This document shows, in pieces, positions 43,590 through 52,950 of a stretch of DNA of 64,000 nucleotides (position 1 is the stretch's first letter; the number at the start of each line of letters is the position of its first letter). The notes under the pieces are model-generated. The model saw nothing but the letters and a program-made list of their open reading frames with translations, did no database searches and was not told the DNA's origin. Made by a program: the position numbers and the translations under genes. This DNA comes from JAAGZL01 sp050291365 (GTDB lineage: Bacteria; Pseudomonadota; Gammaproteobacteria; Chromatiales; Chromatiaceae). The stretch covers positions 32,302 to 96,301 of the forward strand of contig JBNKJS010000038.1 in assembly GCA_050291365.1 (NCBI GenBank), given 5' to 3'.

Positions 43590-45242
43590 TTACATCATTC
43601 CACCCATTCCACCCATGCCGCCCATGCCACCCATATCAGGCATGCCGCCGCCCTTAGACTCATCGGCAGGGGCATCAGCCACCATGGCCTCGGTGGTGAT
43701 CATCAGGCCAGATACAGAGGCCGCATTTTGCAGTGCGGTACGGGTTACCTTGGTTGGATCCAGGATACCCATCTCGATCATGTCGCCATATTCTCCAGTT
43801 CCAGCGTTGTAACCGAAGTTACCTTTGCCTTCAGCAACCTTATTGACTACAACAGAGGCCTCATCACCAGCATTAGCAACGATCTGACGCAGTGGCTCTT
43901 CCATGGCGCGACAGGCCATATCGATACCTACATTCTGGTCGTGATTGTCACCCTGTAGCTTCTTCAGGGCTGGTAGGGCGCGAATCAGGGCAACACCGCC
44001 TCCTGGCACCACACCCTCTTCCACTGCAGCGCGAGTAGCGTGCAGGGCATCTTCAACCCGAGCCTTCTTCTCTTTCATCTCAACCTCGGTAGCAGCTCCA
44101 ACCTTGATCACGGCAACACCGCCGGCCAGCTTGGCTACGCGCTCTTGCAGCTTTTCACGGTCATAATCAGAAGAGGTCTCTTCAATCTGGGCGCGAACCT
44201 GCTCGACACGCTCCTTGATATCTTTCTCAGAGCCAGCGCCGTCAATGATGGTGGTTTCATCCTTGGTTACCTGGATCTTCTTAGCGGAACCCAGCTCTTC
44301 CAGACCGGCCTTGTCCAGGGACAGACCAACCTCTTCGGCGATTACGGTAGCACCGGTGAGGATAGCGATATCCTGCAGCATGGCCTTACGACGATCACCA
44401 AAGCCTGGGGCCTTAACAGCGCAGACCTTGACAATGCCACGGATGGTGTTAACCACCAGGGTAGCCAGGGCCTCACCATCCACATCTTCCGCGATAACCA
44501 GCAGAGATCTTCCGGACTTGGCCACGGCCTCTAGTACTGGGAGAAGATCACGGATGTTGGAGATCTTCTTGTCGTGCAGCAGGATGTATGGTTCATCCAG
44601 TTCTGCACTCATGCTCTGCTGATCGGTAGCGAAGTATGGGGAGAGATAGCCACGATCGAACTGCATACCCTCCACCACGTCCAGCTCGTTATCCAGGGTA
44701 GAACCCTCTTCCACGGTGATAACACCCTCCTTACCAACCTTCTGCATCGCCTCGGCAATGATATTACCGATGCTATCGTCGCTGTTAGCGGAGATGGTAC
44801 CAACCTGGGCGATCTCTTTGTCGTCAGAGCATGGACGGGAGAGAGACTTCAGCTCACCAACAGCCACTTCAACCGCCTTGTCGATACCACGCTTCAGATC
44901 CATCGGGTTCATTCCGGCAGCCACGGCCTTCAGCCCCTCACGCACCATGGCCTGAGCCAGAACGGTAGCGGTCGTGGTGCCATCACCAGCGATATCGGAG
45001 GTGTGTGAAGCAACCTCTTTTACCATCTGGGCGCCCATGTTTTCAAACTTATCCGCCAGTTCAATCTCTTTGGCCACAGATACGCCATCTTTGGTTACGG
45101 TAGGAGAGCCAAAGCTCTTCTCCAGAACTACGTTACGGCCCTTGGGTCCCAGGGTAACCTTTACGGCATTGGCCAGGATGTTTACGCCGTCCATCATCTT
45201 GGAGCGGGCGCTTTCAGAAAATTTCACTTCTTTAGCTGACAT
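43590..45242 (-). CDS. groEL: Chaperonin GroEL (Hsp60)
   Basis: The 550-residue chaperonin has all core blocks: TLGPKGRNVVLEKSFGSPTVTKDG near 30-53, the ATP site DGTTTATVLA near 87, a central apical domain and the C-terminal glycine-methionine tail (GGMGGMGGMGGMM). It refolds cytosolic proteins with GroES and ATP. groES lies 103 bases upstream, and the pair is controlled by the CIRCE element at 45699-45725. The gene ends 28 bases before a strong terminator. Confidence 0.98.
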   Translation of the reverse strand: MSAKEVKFSESARSKMMDGVNILANAVKVTLGPKGRNVVLEKSFGSPTVTKDGVSVAKEIELADKFENMGAQMVKEVASHTSDIAGDGTTTATVLAQAMVREGLKAVAAGMNPMDLKRGIDKAVEVAVGELKSLSRPCSDDKEIAQVGTISANSDDSIGNIIAEAMQKVGKEGVITVEEGSTLDNELDVVEGMQFDRGYLSPYFATDQQSMSAELDEPYILLHDKKISNIRDLLPVLEAVAKSGRSLLVIAEDVDGEALATLVVNTIRGIVKVCAVKAPGFGDRRKAMLQDIAILTGATVIAEEVGLSLDKAGLEELGSAKKIQVTKDETTIIDGAGSEKDIKERVEQVRAQIEETSSDYDREKLQERVAKLAGGVAVIKVGAATEVEMKEKKARVEDALHATRAAVEEGVVPGGGVALIRALPALKKLQGDNHDQNVGIDMACRAMEEPLRQIVANAGDEASVVVNKVAEGKGNFGYNAGTGEYGDMIEMGILDPTKVTRTALQNAASVSGLMITTEAMVADAPADESKGGGMPDMGGMGGMGGMGGMM

Positions 45243-45345
45243 TGCATTATTCCTTAGATATTTCAGTATTTGTTGATAGGTTTACGCCAGCACTGTCTCT
45301 GGCGGAGGCAGTTCTGCCTCTTAGGTCGTTTACTGCTCCTTAAGA

Positions 45346-45636
45346 TCAGCCCTCGACCACACCCATGATGTCTTCTTCGCGCATCACAAGGATCTCTTCA
45401 CCATCTATCTTCACCTCGGTGCCGGAATATTTACCGAACAGAACCTTATCGCCAACCTGAAGATCCATCGGGCGCACATCGCCATTTTCCAGGATCTTAC
45501 CCTTGCCAACGGCAAGGACCTCGCCCTGCATAGGCTTCTCGGTTGCGGAACCGGGGAGCACGATACCACCAGCGGTAGTGGTCTCCTCTTCCATACGGCG
45601 TACAATTACACGATCGTGCAGTGGACGAATATTCAT
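45346..45636 (-). CDS. groES: Co-chaperonin GroES (Hsp10)
   Basis: This 96-residue protein starts MNIRPLHDRVIVRRMEEETTTAGGIVLPGSATEKP, which contains the mobile loop that binds GroEL (TTAGGIVLP), and has KVLFGKYSGTEVKIDGEE near 66, typical of GroES. It caps the GroEL cavity. It is the first gene of the groESL operon, and the CIRCE/HrcA-type element lies about 60 bases upstream. Confidence 0.98.
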   Translation of the reverse strand: MNIRPLHDRVIVRRMEEETTTAGGIVLPGSATEKPMQGEVLAVGKGKILENGDVRPMDLQVGDKVLFGKYSGTEVKIDGEEILVMREEDIMGVVEG

Positions 45637-45698
45637 CTACTGAGTTCTCCTTACATTATGTTTATGGATAGTTAATATAGCCTGGATAGCGCCTATTA

Positions 45699-45725
45699 TT
45701 AGCACTCTCCCCTAGTGAGTGCTAA
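45699..45725 (-). promoter_or_regulatory. CIRCE operator of groESL
   Basis: A perfect inverted repeat TTAGCACTC-N9-GAGTGCTAA matches the CIRCE consensus bound by the HrcA repressor. It lies between the promoter and groES, where bound HrcA would block transcription. hrcA itself is not in the window. Confidence 0.95.
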
Positions 45726-45753
45726 TAATATGGGCAAACTTCCCATAGTCAAG
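45726..45753 (-). promoter_or_regulatory. groESL promoter, sigma-70/sigma-32-like
   Basis: Read on the minus strand, TTGACT and TATTAT are separated by 16 bases, a good sigma-70 promoter. The same stretch reads CTTGAC-N13-CCCAT, close to the sigma-32 heat-shock consensus. The -10 overlaps the CIRCE repeat by a few bases, so HrcA and heat-shock sigma control could both act here (inference). Confidence 0.65.
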
Positions 45754-45839
45754 GGCAGGCGGTCGAAAAATTTAATATTTGGGGGATTGCAGCCTAATAG
45801 ACTGAAAACGGGCTATAAATAGCCCTCAGAGCAGTCTGA

Positions 45840-46865
45840 TCACGCCAGGTGATCGTCGTATCGCTCCATTAGGTAACAGAGACAATCCTGGCGAATCACT
45901 CGCCGGTCCAAGGTCAACATGGAGGGCATTACCGGGACGCGCAGCCGAATCTTGTGGTCTGTCAGCTCAAAGTAGCGTTCCGACACATCATTGCCATGCT
46001 CATCCGTCGCCTCAAACCCCAACCCAATACCTGGACGGAGGGAGCCGAGAACGGTCCCTGCAGGTAGCTCACGAAAGTTAAACCGATCCAGATCCTCAGC
46101 AAGCCGGATATCCGCATCCGAGACACCGTGCCCAAAGCTGTACCGGTCAGGTATCTTCACTATACCCACCGTATGGAACAGCTCTATATCACTGTGGGCC
46201 GGGGCATGTTCTGGGTGGTGTGACAGATGCAGACAGGCATCCAGATAATCCCGGGCATGCTCGACACCAAAGGCCTCACCAACTCTCCCGCACTCCAGTG
46301 TGACCGCAGGACAGAGCCTGGCCATGGCCATGGACTGCACCCCACGGGGACGAATGAAGTAGACCACCGTACGGCTAAACATGGTCGCCAGATGAAAGAA
46401 TCTGTTATCCAGGAGATTCACGCAGGCGTAGTGAGGATTCAACCCGGTGTTGTTATGCATATCGACACTAGCAAATATGCCGCGCTGAGCCATGATCTCT
46501 ACCACCTTGGCCATCATCCGGTGCTCTGGTGTCTCTGCCGCGTCACATCCTGGCCAGACACGATTGTAATCCGGCTGACCATCCAGATGGCGCAACCCAA
46601 CAGCAGCGGCCCCGACGTTGCCGATGAATATACTTACTGCTCGCGGCAACTCACGGTTACCCCCGCCCGGCAGATAATTTTTCAGTAGCTGGCGCAGCGC
46701 ATCCCATCCTGTGGTCTCATTGCCATGCATCAGCACGGAGACAAACAGTGTCGGCTCTCTGCGACCCGGCAGATGTATCAGTGTTGGCCCTCCCAGGACC
46801 CCTTCGAGTTGAGTCGCATCCAGATCCAACAGGCCTGGCGGGATATGGCCCAGCTGTTTCAACAT
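45840..46865 (-). CDS. Succinylglutamate desuccinylase/aspartoacylase-family (M14-like) hydrolase
   Basis: This 341-residue zinc hydrolase has the metal motif SVLMHGNETTGWDALRQLL near 43-61 (His and Glu ligands), NVGAAAVGLRHLDGQPDYNRVWPG near 85 with the substrate Arg, and DMHNNTGLNPHYACV near 138 with the second His. It would remove an N-acyl or peptide-like group from an amino acid. The ATG at 46865 follows the GCS2-type ligase stop by one base, with GGAAGG upstream, so the two are co-translated. The pairing suggests that it acts on the ligase product or a relative, but the substrate is unknown. Confidence 0.85.
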   Translation of the reverse strand: MLKQLGHIPPGLLDLDATQLEGVLGGPTLIHLPGRREPTLFVSVLMHGNETTGWDALRQLLKNYLPGGGNRELPRAVSIFIGNVGAAAVGLRHLDGQPDYNRVWPGCDAAETPEHRMMAKVVEIMAQRGIFASVDMHNNTGLNPHYACVNLLDNRFFHLATMFSRTVVYFIRPRGVQSMAMARLCPAVTLECGRVGEAFGVEHARDYLDACLHLSHHPEHAPAHSDIELFHTVGIVKIPDRYSFGHGVSDADIRLAEDLDRFNFRELPAGTVLGSLRPGIGLGFEATDEHGNDVSERYFELTDHKIRLRVPVMPSMLTLDRRVIRQDCLCYLMERYDDHLA

Positions 46866-46866
46866 T

Positions 46867-48285
46867 TCATACCTTCCACTCGTGAACCGGTCTGCCACTG
46901 GCCTGATATTCCAGATATGTCTCGGTCAGGCCTTGCATATCTACCCCATGCCTGGCGACCCAGGACCGCTGCCAGGCAGCGCCATTGCGTCCTGACTCTA
47001 CCCTATGCCTTATTACCCCTAACCAATAATCCGCCTCTTCCCTATCTATACCTAGGGAGAGCAATCCATCCCGAGCCAGAGGCAACAAGTCCTGGCTACA
47101 CAGATGTGGCATCTTGACCCTCTTCCCATTCAACCACTGGATCTCTGAGCGCAAACCATTTTTTGCCGAAGCGTAGAAATTGTCCTGCGCCTGCTCGAAC
47201 GGAAGCATGGTCTCTGGAGGCTCCTGCTGACGAGCCAGGGCCGAGACTGCCCCAAAATAGAACGCAGCATTAGCGATTGAATCGGTTATGGATGGCCCCG
47301 CCGGTACCACGCGATGCTCCAGACGCAGATGGGGTTCGCCATCCGCATCGAATCCAATCAGGGGTCTGGTCCAGCGCCAGATGGTGCCGTTGTGCAGCCG
47401 CAGATGGGCCAGCTTCTCCTCCGGCTCATCCATAAGACGTGGTAGTAGTACCGGATAGCGTCGCCAATTGGCCTGGAAGCACTCGGCGATAGACTCCTCC
47501 AGATAGCGCACCCCCATGGTCACCCGCTGGTTGAGTCTGGAATCCCCCACCGCCACCGCCTGCTCAAACAGTGGGATACGGGTCTCGTCCCAGAGATCGG
47601 ACCCAAACAGATAGGGAGAGTTGGCGCTGATGGCTACCATGGGGGCCGCAAGAATCTTGGATGCGTTGTAAAACCTAACGCCATCTTCCACGTCGATCTT
47701 CATATGGATCTGAAAGGATGTGGCGGCAGACTCCAGCATCACATCGTTCTGTTCCAGCGCCAGCTCATCAAACCCCGCAATATTGAACTTCAACGGCTCA
47801 CCGCCGCGCCGAATCAGAACCTGTTCATTCAGAGCGTGATAGCGATGCAGGGGAGACATATTGGCCAGGGTGAAATCGGTCTCCAGAGCGGTTGGCAAAA
47901 TACCGATCATGGCCAGACGCGCATCCAGTCCCGCTGCCACGCGGTTGCATCTGTCCCAGGTCTGGGTCAGCTCCTGTTGCATAGAACTAAGAGCGCTGCC
48001 GCACAGCTCTTGTGGACTACCGTTCAGTTCCAGGTTAAATGTGGCAAGTTCGGGTACGGCAAGGGGGTCGCCCATATGTTGCAGATATTTCTCCACTATG
48101 CCTGCCGGTCGCGCCGATCCGTCTACCAGCCAGGCCTCCAGTTCAAACCCGCCCATGTTGGGTCCGGACTTAAACTTGCTCTCATGCAACCAACGAGACA
48201 AAAGCAGCGTCTCTCTTCCCAGGCGCTCTTCAAAGGCAGCAAAATCATCTGGATCGAAATGGCTATCGGAGATTTCTTGTCCCAT
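46867..48285 (-). CDS. GCS2-family carboxylate-amine (glutamate-cysteine type) ligase
   Basis: This protein of about 472 residues matches the glutamate-cysteine-ligase-like GCS2 family. It has GFELEAWLVDGSARPAG near 46 (the ELE motif binds metal and glutamate), NLELNGSPQELCG near 84, and ATSFQIHMKIDVEDGVRFYNASKILAAPMVAISANSPYLFG near 190-230. It would join glutamate (or another acid) to an amine with ATP. Members act as glutathione or ergothioneine-pathway enzymes or have unknown substrates. I chose the ATG at 48285, since longer frames overlap the MurU-like gene by 100 bases. It is co-transcribed with the M14-like hydrolase. Confidence 0.8.
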   Translation of the reverse strand: MGQEISDSHFDPDDFAAFEERLGRETLLLSRWLHESKFKSGPNMGGFELEAWLVDGSARPAGIVEKYLQHMGDPLAVPELATFNLELNGSPQELCGSALSSMQQELTQTWDRCNRVAAGLDARLAMIGILPTALETDFTLANMSPLHRYHALNEQVLIRRGGEPLKFNIAGFDELALEQNDVMLESAATSFQIHMKIDVEDGVRFYNASKILAAPMVAISANSPYLFGSDLWDETRIPLFEQAVAVGDSRLNQRVTMGVRYLEESIAECFQANWRRYPVLLPRLMDEPEEKLAHLRLHNGTIWRWTRPLIGFDADGEPHLRLEHRVVPAGPSITDSIANAAFYFGAVSALARQQEPPETMLPFEQAQDNFYASAKNGLRSEIQWLNGKRVKMPHLCSQDLLPLARDGLLSLGIDREEADYWLGVIRHRVESGRNGAAWQRSWVARHGVDMQGLTETYLEYQASGRPVHEWKV

Positions 48286-48334
48286 GTCTTTAAGTCTAAT
48301 CCATGCCGCGAGAAGTTGGGTTAGAACAATACAG

Positions 48335-49036
48335 CTAGAGCCTTTCCAGCAGACCTCCCTGCAAGGCGGCATCCAGGGCCTTAAGCCGTTGCGGCGTTCC
48401 CACATCCACCCAACGGCCATCAAACAGCTGCCCACTCACCAGACCCATTTCCGCCTGTGCACGCAGAAGCGGGGCCAAACGAAATGGACCCGGCTCGCAA
48501 CCCGTGAACAGCTTGGGGTGATAGATACCAATACCGCTGAAGGTAAATCGCTCACCATCTCCGCCTGCTACCAACCCATCATGCAATCCAAAGTCGCCCT
48601 GCTTATGATGCGGTGGATTATGCACCAGCACCAGATGGGCCAGTTTGTCTTGGTCGATTTTGATAGCGGAATATTCAAAGTCGGTCCAGACATCTGCATT
48701 CACCACCAGAAACGGCCCATCCCCGAGCAGGGGCAAAGCATTGAAGATACCGCCTCCGGTCTCCAAGGCCTCTGCGGTTTCAGGAGAGTAGGAGATGTTG
48801 AGACCATACCGGCTACCGTCGCCGAGATGCGCCGTAATCTGTTCTCCGAGATGGGCGTGGTTTATTACCAGCTCGCTGAAACCAGCGCGAGCCAGGGCTT
48901 CAACCTGGTACTGAATCAGGGGTTTGCCACCCACTTGCAGCATAGACTTAGGAACGGTGTCAGTTAGGGGGCGCATGCGTTCACCGCGGCCTGCCGCCAG
49001 GATCATTGCGCGTGCTGGTCGTAGGTGGGTGGTCAT
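48335..49036 (-). CDS. Sugar-1-phosphate nucleotidyltransferase, MurU-like
   Basis: This 233-residue NTP-transferase has AMILAAGRGERMRPLTDTVPKSMLQVGGKPLIQYQ near 10-44 and LVVNADVWTDFEYSAI near 118, close to MurU, the MurNAc-1-phosphate uridylyltransferase of the cell-wall recycling route found in Pseudomonas and relatives. Length and motifs fit MurU better than the larger RmlA or GalU enzymes. It would let the cell make UDP-MurNAc without the fosfomycin-sensitive MurA step. It stands alone between the GCS2-type ligase and rho; a partner kinase gene (amgK) was not seen here. Confidence 0.78.
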   Translation of the reverse strand: MTTHLRPARAMILAAGRGERMRPLTDTVPKSMLQVGGKPLIQYQVEALARAGFSELVINHAHLGEQITAHLGDGSRYGLNISYSPETAEALETGGGIFNALPLLGDGPFLVVNADVWTDFEYSAIKIDQDKLAHLVLVHNPPHHKQGDFGLHDGLVAGGDGERFTFSGIGIYHPKLFTGCEPGPFRLAPLLRAQAEMGLVSGQLFDGRWVDVGTPQRLKALDAALQGGLLERL

Positions 49037-49172
49037 CTATGCTCCTTGGTCTGTATTGCTGGTTGAGATAATAAACTAGATCGGGGGTGCATATCATCCT
49101 GGATGGTTTTAAGGATTAGCCGCAAATAACTCCTTGTCATCCCGGTGAAGGCTGGTCTGACGAAATCTCAAC

Positions 49173-49203
49173 AAAAAAGGCCACCCCTCTTGGAATGGCC
49201 TTT
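49173..49203 (-). terminator. Rho-independent terminator of rho
   Basis: On the minus strand, AAAGGCCA pairs with TGGCCTTT around a 12-base loop that can itself form a small inner stem, followed by six T. It lies 24-54 bases after the rho stop codon. Confidence 0.85.
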
Positions 49204-49226
49204 CCAATTAATAACCAACTACCAAA

Positions 49227-50483
49227 TCAGCGTTTCATTGCATCAAAGAACTCATTATTGGTCTTTGTTACCTTGAGCTTGTCATAAAGAAACTCCATTG
49301 CCGCCAGTTCATCCATCGGATGCAGAATCTTTCTCAGAATCCACATCTTCTGCAGATCACTCTCCTTCATCAGCAAGTCTTCGCGCCTTGTGCCTGAGCG
49401 GTTGATGTTAATGGCAGGGAAGATGCGCTTCTCTGCGATACGACGATCCAGATGCACCTCCATGTTACCGGTGCCTTTGAACTCTTCGTAGATAACATCA
49501 TCCATACGGGAGCCAGTCTCAACCAGGGCGGTTGCTATGATGGTAAGACTTCCGCCCTCTTCAACATTACGTGCGGCGCCAAAGAAGCGCTTGGGACGAT
49601 GCAGGGCATTGGCGTCCACACCACCGGTCAACACCTTGCCGGATGAAGGGATCACGGTGTTATAGGCGCGGGCCAGACGGGTAATAGAGTCCAGCAAGAT
49701 AACTACGTCTTTCTTGTGTTCCACCAGACGCTTGGCCTTTTCGATTACCATCTCAGCAACCTGGACGTGACGGGCAGCAGGCTCATCGAAGGTGGAGGAG
49801 ATAACCTCTCCCCGTACCGAGCGCGCCATCTCTGTCACCTCTTCCGGACGTTCGTCTATAAGCAGAACTATCAGATGACTCTCAGGATGATTGTGGGCAA
49901 TGGACTGGGCAATGTTCTGCATCAGCATGGTCTTGCCCGCTTTTGGTGGCGACACGATCAGACCACGCTGCCCCTTTCCGATGGGGGCACACAGCTCTAT
50001 GGTGCGGGCTGTTATATCTTCGGTACTGCCATTACCCACTTCCAGGGTAAATTTCTCATTGGCGAACAGAGGGGTGAAGTTTTCAAACAGGATCTTGTTT
50101 TTAGCATCTTCAGGCTTGTCGAAATTTATCGCGCTCACTTTGAGCAGTGCGAAATAGCGTTCGCCATCTTTGGGGGGGCGTATCTTTCCCTCTATGGTAT
50201 CGCCGGTTCGCAGGCTAAAGCGTCTTATCTGACTGGGTGATACATATATATCATCCGGCCCCGCAAGATAGGAGCTATCTGCAGATCGCAAGAAGCCAAA
50301 TCCATCCTGGAGAATTTCCAGAACGCCATCGCCATATATATCCTCGCCCTTTTTAGCATGGGCCTTGAGAATAGCGAAAATGAGGTCTTGCTTACGTGAA
50401 CGACCAAGCCCCTCAATATTCATTTCACGGGAAAGTTCAACCAGTTCTGAAACCGGCATTTTCTTTAGTTCAGTAAGATTCAT
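49227..50483 (-). CDS. rho: Transcription termination factor Rho
   Basis: This 418-residue protein is the standard Rho hexamer subunit. It has an N-terminal RNA-binding domain (LQDGFGFLRSADSSYLAGPDDIYVSPSQIRRF near 59-90), the Walker A ATPase site CAPIGKGQRGLIVSPPKAGKT near 168-188, the Walker B region VVILLDSITRLARAYN near 260 and the Q-loop/R-loop region SSGKVLTGGVDA near 282. It ends transcripts lacking intrinsic hairpins. The upstream trxA gene lies 205 bases away on the same strand; trxA-rho neighbours are common in gammaproteobacteria. The gap may hold a rho promoter and leader, but I could not fix one. Confidence 0.97.
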   Translation of the reverse strand: MNLTELKKMPVSELVELSREMNIEGLGRSRKQDLIFAILKAHAKKGEDIYGDGVLEILQDGFGFLRSADSSYLAGPDDIYVSPSQIRRFSLRTGDTIEGKIRPPKDGERYFALLKVSAINFDKPEDAKNKILFENFTPLFANEKFTLEVGNGSTEDITARTIELCAPIGKGQRGLIVSPPKAGKTMLMQNIAQSIAHNHPESHLIVLLIDERPEEVTEMARSVRGEVISSTFDEPAARHVQVAEMVIEKAKRLVEHKKDVVILLDSITRLARAYNTVIPSSGKVLTGGVDANALHRPKRFFGAARNVEEGGSLTIIATALVETGSRMDDVIYEEFKGTGNMEVHLDRRIAEKRIFPAININRSGTRREDLLMKESDLQKMWILRKILHPMDELAAMEFLYDKLKVTKTNNEFFDAMKR

Positions 50484-50688
50484 GATTTATTCGATATTTT
50501 GATCTTGATACAGGAAAGATGGAATAGTACGCCTCTAGCAGAGCACGCGGTTAGATTATGGGAAACGTATTGTTTGGGATAGTTACTGTTATATTTGGAA
50601 CAGCACTCACAGGAGCGTGTCGAATGACTGGATTCTAGCACTCTCCTGGAGCACAGCCAACTACTTGTTTAGCAGTTTAGAACAAAAC

Positions 50689-51015
50689 TCAAATATTGCT
50701 ATCAATAAATGCTGTCAACTGAGACAGAGAAACTGCTCCCACCTTAGTGGCTTCAACTTCACCATTCTTAAACAACATCAGTGTTGGTATACCACGGATA
50801 CCGTAGCGTGGCGGAGTATTTGGGTTGTCATCAATATTTAGCTTGGCGATTTTAACCTTGCCAGAATACTTGCCTGCAACCTCCTCCAGGACTGGCCCAA
50901 TCATCTTGCAGGGGCCACACCACTCTGCCCAGTAGTCTACCAGTACCGGCTCGTCGGACTGGAGTACTTCATTTTCAAAAGAGTCATCCGTCACATGAAC
51001 AATCTGCTCACTCAC
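50689..51015 (-). CDS. trxA: Thioredoxin 1
   Basis: This 108-residue thioredoxin has the active site WAEWCGPCKMIGP near 29-41, NIDDNPNTPPRYGIRGIPTLMLFKNGE near 60-86 with the cis-Pro, and KVGAVSLSQL. It reduces protein disulfides with thioredoxin reductase. The start is GTG at 51015. It is divergent from rhlB, 212 bases apart, and followed by rho, the same neighbourhood as in E. coli. Confidence 0.95.
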   Translation of the reverse strand: MSEQIVHVTDDSFENEVLQSDEPVLVDYWAEWCGPCKMIGPVLEEVAGKYSGKVKIAKLNIDDNPNTPPRYGIRGIPTLMLFKNGEVEATKVGAVSLSQLTAFIDSNI

Positions 51016-51227
51016 TAGCTATTTCTCCAAATCTGTTAGGTAATTGCGCCTGAGCATGCGGGTCCGCACTGGCGCTTCCAAAATCTACAAGAAAGTAATG
51101 TAAGGGGTATCAATGGAACATCTTTCCAGAAACGCGCTCTCCCCAAGCGCCCGAAATCTTATTTCATCTGAAACTATTGCTCATTGCAAGTCCCAACCAC
51201 GTGGAAATTACTGTATCCTAGCCCTCC

Positions 51228-52529
51228 ATGACAGATAAGCATTTAACAGAAATAGAGTTCAGCAGTTTTGGCCTGGACAAAAAAATCACGCAAGGCATTG
51301 AAGAGGCAGGATTTTCTTTCTGCACACCCATTCAAGCCCAAACCATACCAGTAGCGATTCAGGGCAAAGACGTTGCGGGCCAGGCCCAGACAGGCACGGG
51401 AAAGACCGCCGCATTTCTCGTGGCCTGTTTTCAATACCTGTTAGATAACCCGGCCGATGAACGCAGAAAACCAACCCAGCCCAGGGCAATAATGCTGGCC
51501 CCAACCAGGGAGCTGGCGATTCAAATCCACAAGGACGCAGAGTTGCTGGGGAAATATACCGGCTTCAAACTTGGCTTGGTGTTCGGCGGCACCGGCTATG
51601 AGCAACAAAGAAAACAGCTGGAGCAGGGCATTGATATCCTGATCGGAACTCCTGGACGACTCATTGACTACTTCAAGCAGAATATATTTGACCTCAATGC
51701 AATACAGGTGATGGTTCTGGACGAAGCGGATCGCATGTTTGATCTCGGCTTCATCAAAGACATACGTTATCTGATGCGACGCATGCCAAAACCAGAGCAG
51801 CGCCTGGGGATGTTGTTTTCAGCCACGCTTTCATATCGAGTTACCGAACTGGCATATGAACACATGGACAACCCTGAGGAGATAAAGATTGAGGCGGACA
51901 AGGTGACCGCTGACAAGGTCAAACAGGCCTGCTACATGACCGCCAACGATGAAAAGATCTCACTTCTAATTGGCCTGTTACGCCACATGGATCCCAGACG
52001 CACCATTGTCTTCGTCAACACTAAGCGCGCTGCCGATCTGGTGTGGGGGTTTTTGGAAGGTAACGGATTCGGGGCAGCAGTATTATCCGGTGACGTACCT
52101 CAGAAAAAGCGCATGCGCCTGCTCGGTGAATTTCAGTCTGGCGATCTTCCGGTACTGGTTGCAACAGATGTGGCGGCTCGCGGCCTACATATACCTGATG
52201 TAAGCCATGTCATAAATTATGATCTGCCGGAAGATGCGGAGGACTACGTGCATCGTATCGGACGAACCGCACGAGCCGGCGCTCACGGTGATGCAATCAG
52301 CTTCGCCTGCGAAACCTACTCCTTCTCCCTGCCAGATATTGAAAAATACATCGGCCACAGCATTGAAATGCAGCAGGTTTCTCAGGAACTGTTGGCAGAG
52401 ATCGATCCAAAAAGCAGAAAATACCCAGCTCATGGCAGTCGTAACGCCAGAGGCAAGGGGGGATCGAATACAGGTAGATCTGGCGGCAACAGAGGCTCCG
52501 GACGCAATACAAACAGACGCAGACGCTGA
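51228..52529 (+). CDS. rhlB: ATP-dependent RNA helicase RhlB (DEAD-box)
   Basis: The 433-residue helicase has the Q motif and motif I (AGFSFCTPIQAQTIPVAIQG, then AQTGTGKTAAFL near 56-67), motif Ia PTRELAIQI, motif II VLDEADRMFDLGF near 163, SAT near 197, and HRIGRTARAG near 338. The C terminus is basic and Gly/Arg-rich (about residues 395-433), as in RhlB, and probably contacts RNA or RNase E. It unwinds structured RNA in the degradosome. Its position beside trxA and rho matches E. coli. Confidence 0.93.
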   Translation: MTDKHLTEIEFSSFGLDKKITQGIEEAGFSFCTPIQAQTIPVAIQGKDVAGQAQTGTGKTAAFLVACFQYLLDNPADERRKPTQPRAIMLAPTRELAIQIHKDAELLGKYTGFKLGLVFGGTGYEQQRKQLEQGIDILIGTPGRLIDYFKQNIFDLNAIQVMVLDEADRMFDLGFIKDIRYLMRRMPKPEQRLGMLFSATLSYRVTELAYEHMDNPEEIKIEADKVTADKVKQACYMTANDEKISLLIGLLRHMDPRRTIVFVNTKRAADLVWGFLEGNGFGAAVLSGDVPQKKRMRLLGEFQSGDLPVLVATDVAARGLHIPDVSHVINYDLPEDAEDYVHRIGRTARAGAHGDAISFACETYSFSLPDIEKYIGHSIEMQQVSQELLAEIDPKSRKYPAHGSRNARGKGGSNTGRSGGNRGSGRNTNRRRR

Positions 52530-52566
52530 GCAGCATCAACACGGCGTAAACCAGCTCTAAAATACC

Positions 52567-52950
52567 ATGGGAAAAGAAACGCAAGATAAGTGCTCTAGAT
52601 GCACCAATACTAAATGCTGCACCTATACCACAGAGGCAATAGGTGAGGCGCCGCGCTCAAAAGAGGATTTTGATCATCTCTTGTGGCAGATTTCACACAA
52701 TGGGGTAGAGGTCTACAGAGACGAGGGGGATTGGTACTTGCTGTTTCAGGGGAAATGCGAGCACATCCAGAAAGATGGTAGCTGCGGTATATACGAGACC
52801 AGGCCACAGATTTGCCGCGACTATGAGAACGACTGGTGTGAGTTTGATGCCCCTGCGGAAGATGGCTTCGAACTCCATTTCAAAACCTACAATGAACTAC
52901 TGAAATATTGCAAAAAACGCTTCAAGAAATGGGGGGTATATCCGGCATAA
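52567..52950 (+). CDS. YkgJ-family cysteine-cluster protein
   Basis: This 127-residue protein has the YkgJ/CxxCxxxxCC pattern: CSRCTNTKCC near 9-18 and a downstream set CEHIQKDGSCGIYETRPQICRDYENDWC near 63-90. The cysteines probably bind zinc or an iron-sulfur cluster. The function of this family is unknown. It reads on the plus strand after rhlB and overlaps the end of the yrfG gene on the other strand by 29 bases. Confidence 0.85.
   Translation: MGKETQDKCSRCTNTKCCTYTTEAIGEAPRSKEDFDHLLWQISHNGVEVYRDEGDWYLLFQGKCEHIQKDGSCGIYETRPQICRDYENDWCEFDAPAEDGFELHFKTYNELLKYCKKRFKKWGVYPA

Noticed and set aside
43590..43690. Short tandem repeat (gccgcccatgccacccat-like) at the right of the terminator
   Set aside because: It encodes the normal Gly-Gly-Met tail of GroEL.
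47861..48967. Plus-strand open frame of 368 codons opposite the GCS2-type ligase and MurU-like genes
   Set aside because: It is antisense to two well-supported genes, has no family motif and unlikely composition, so it reads as a shadow frame.
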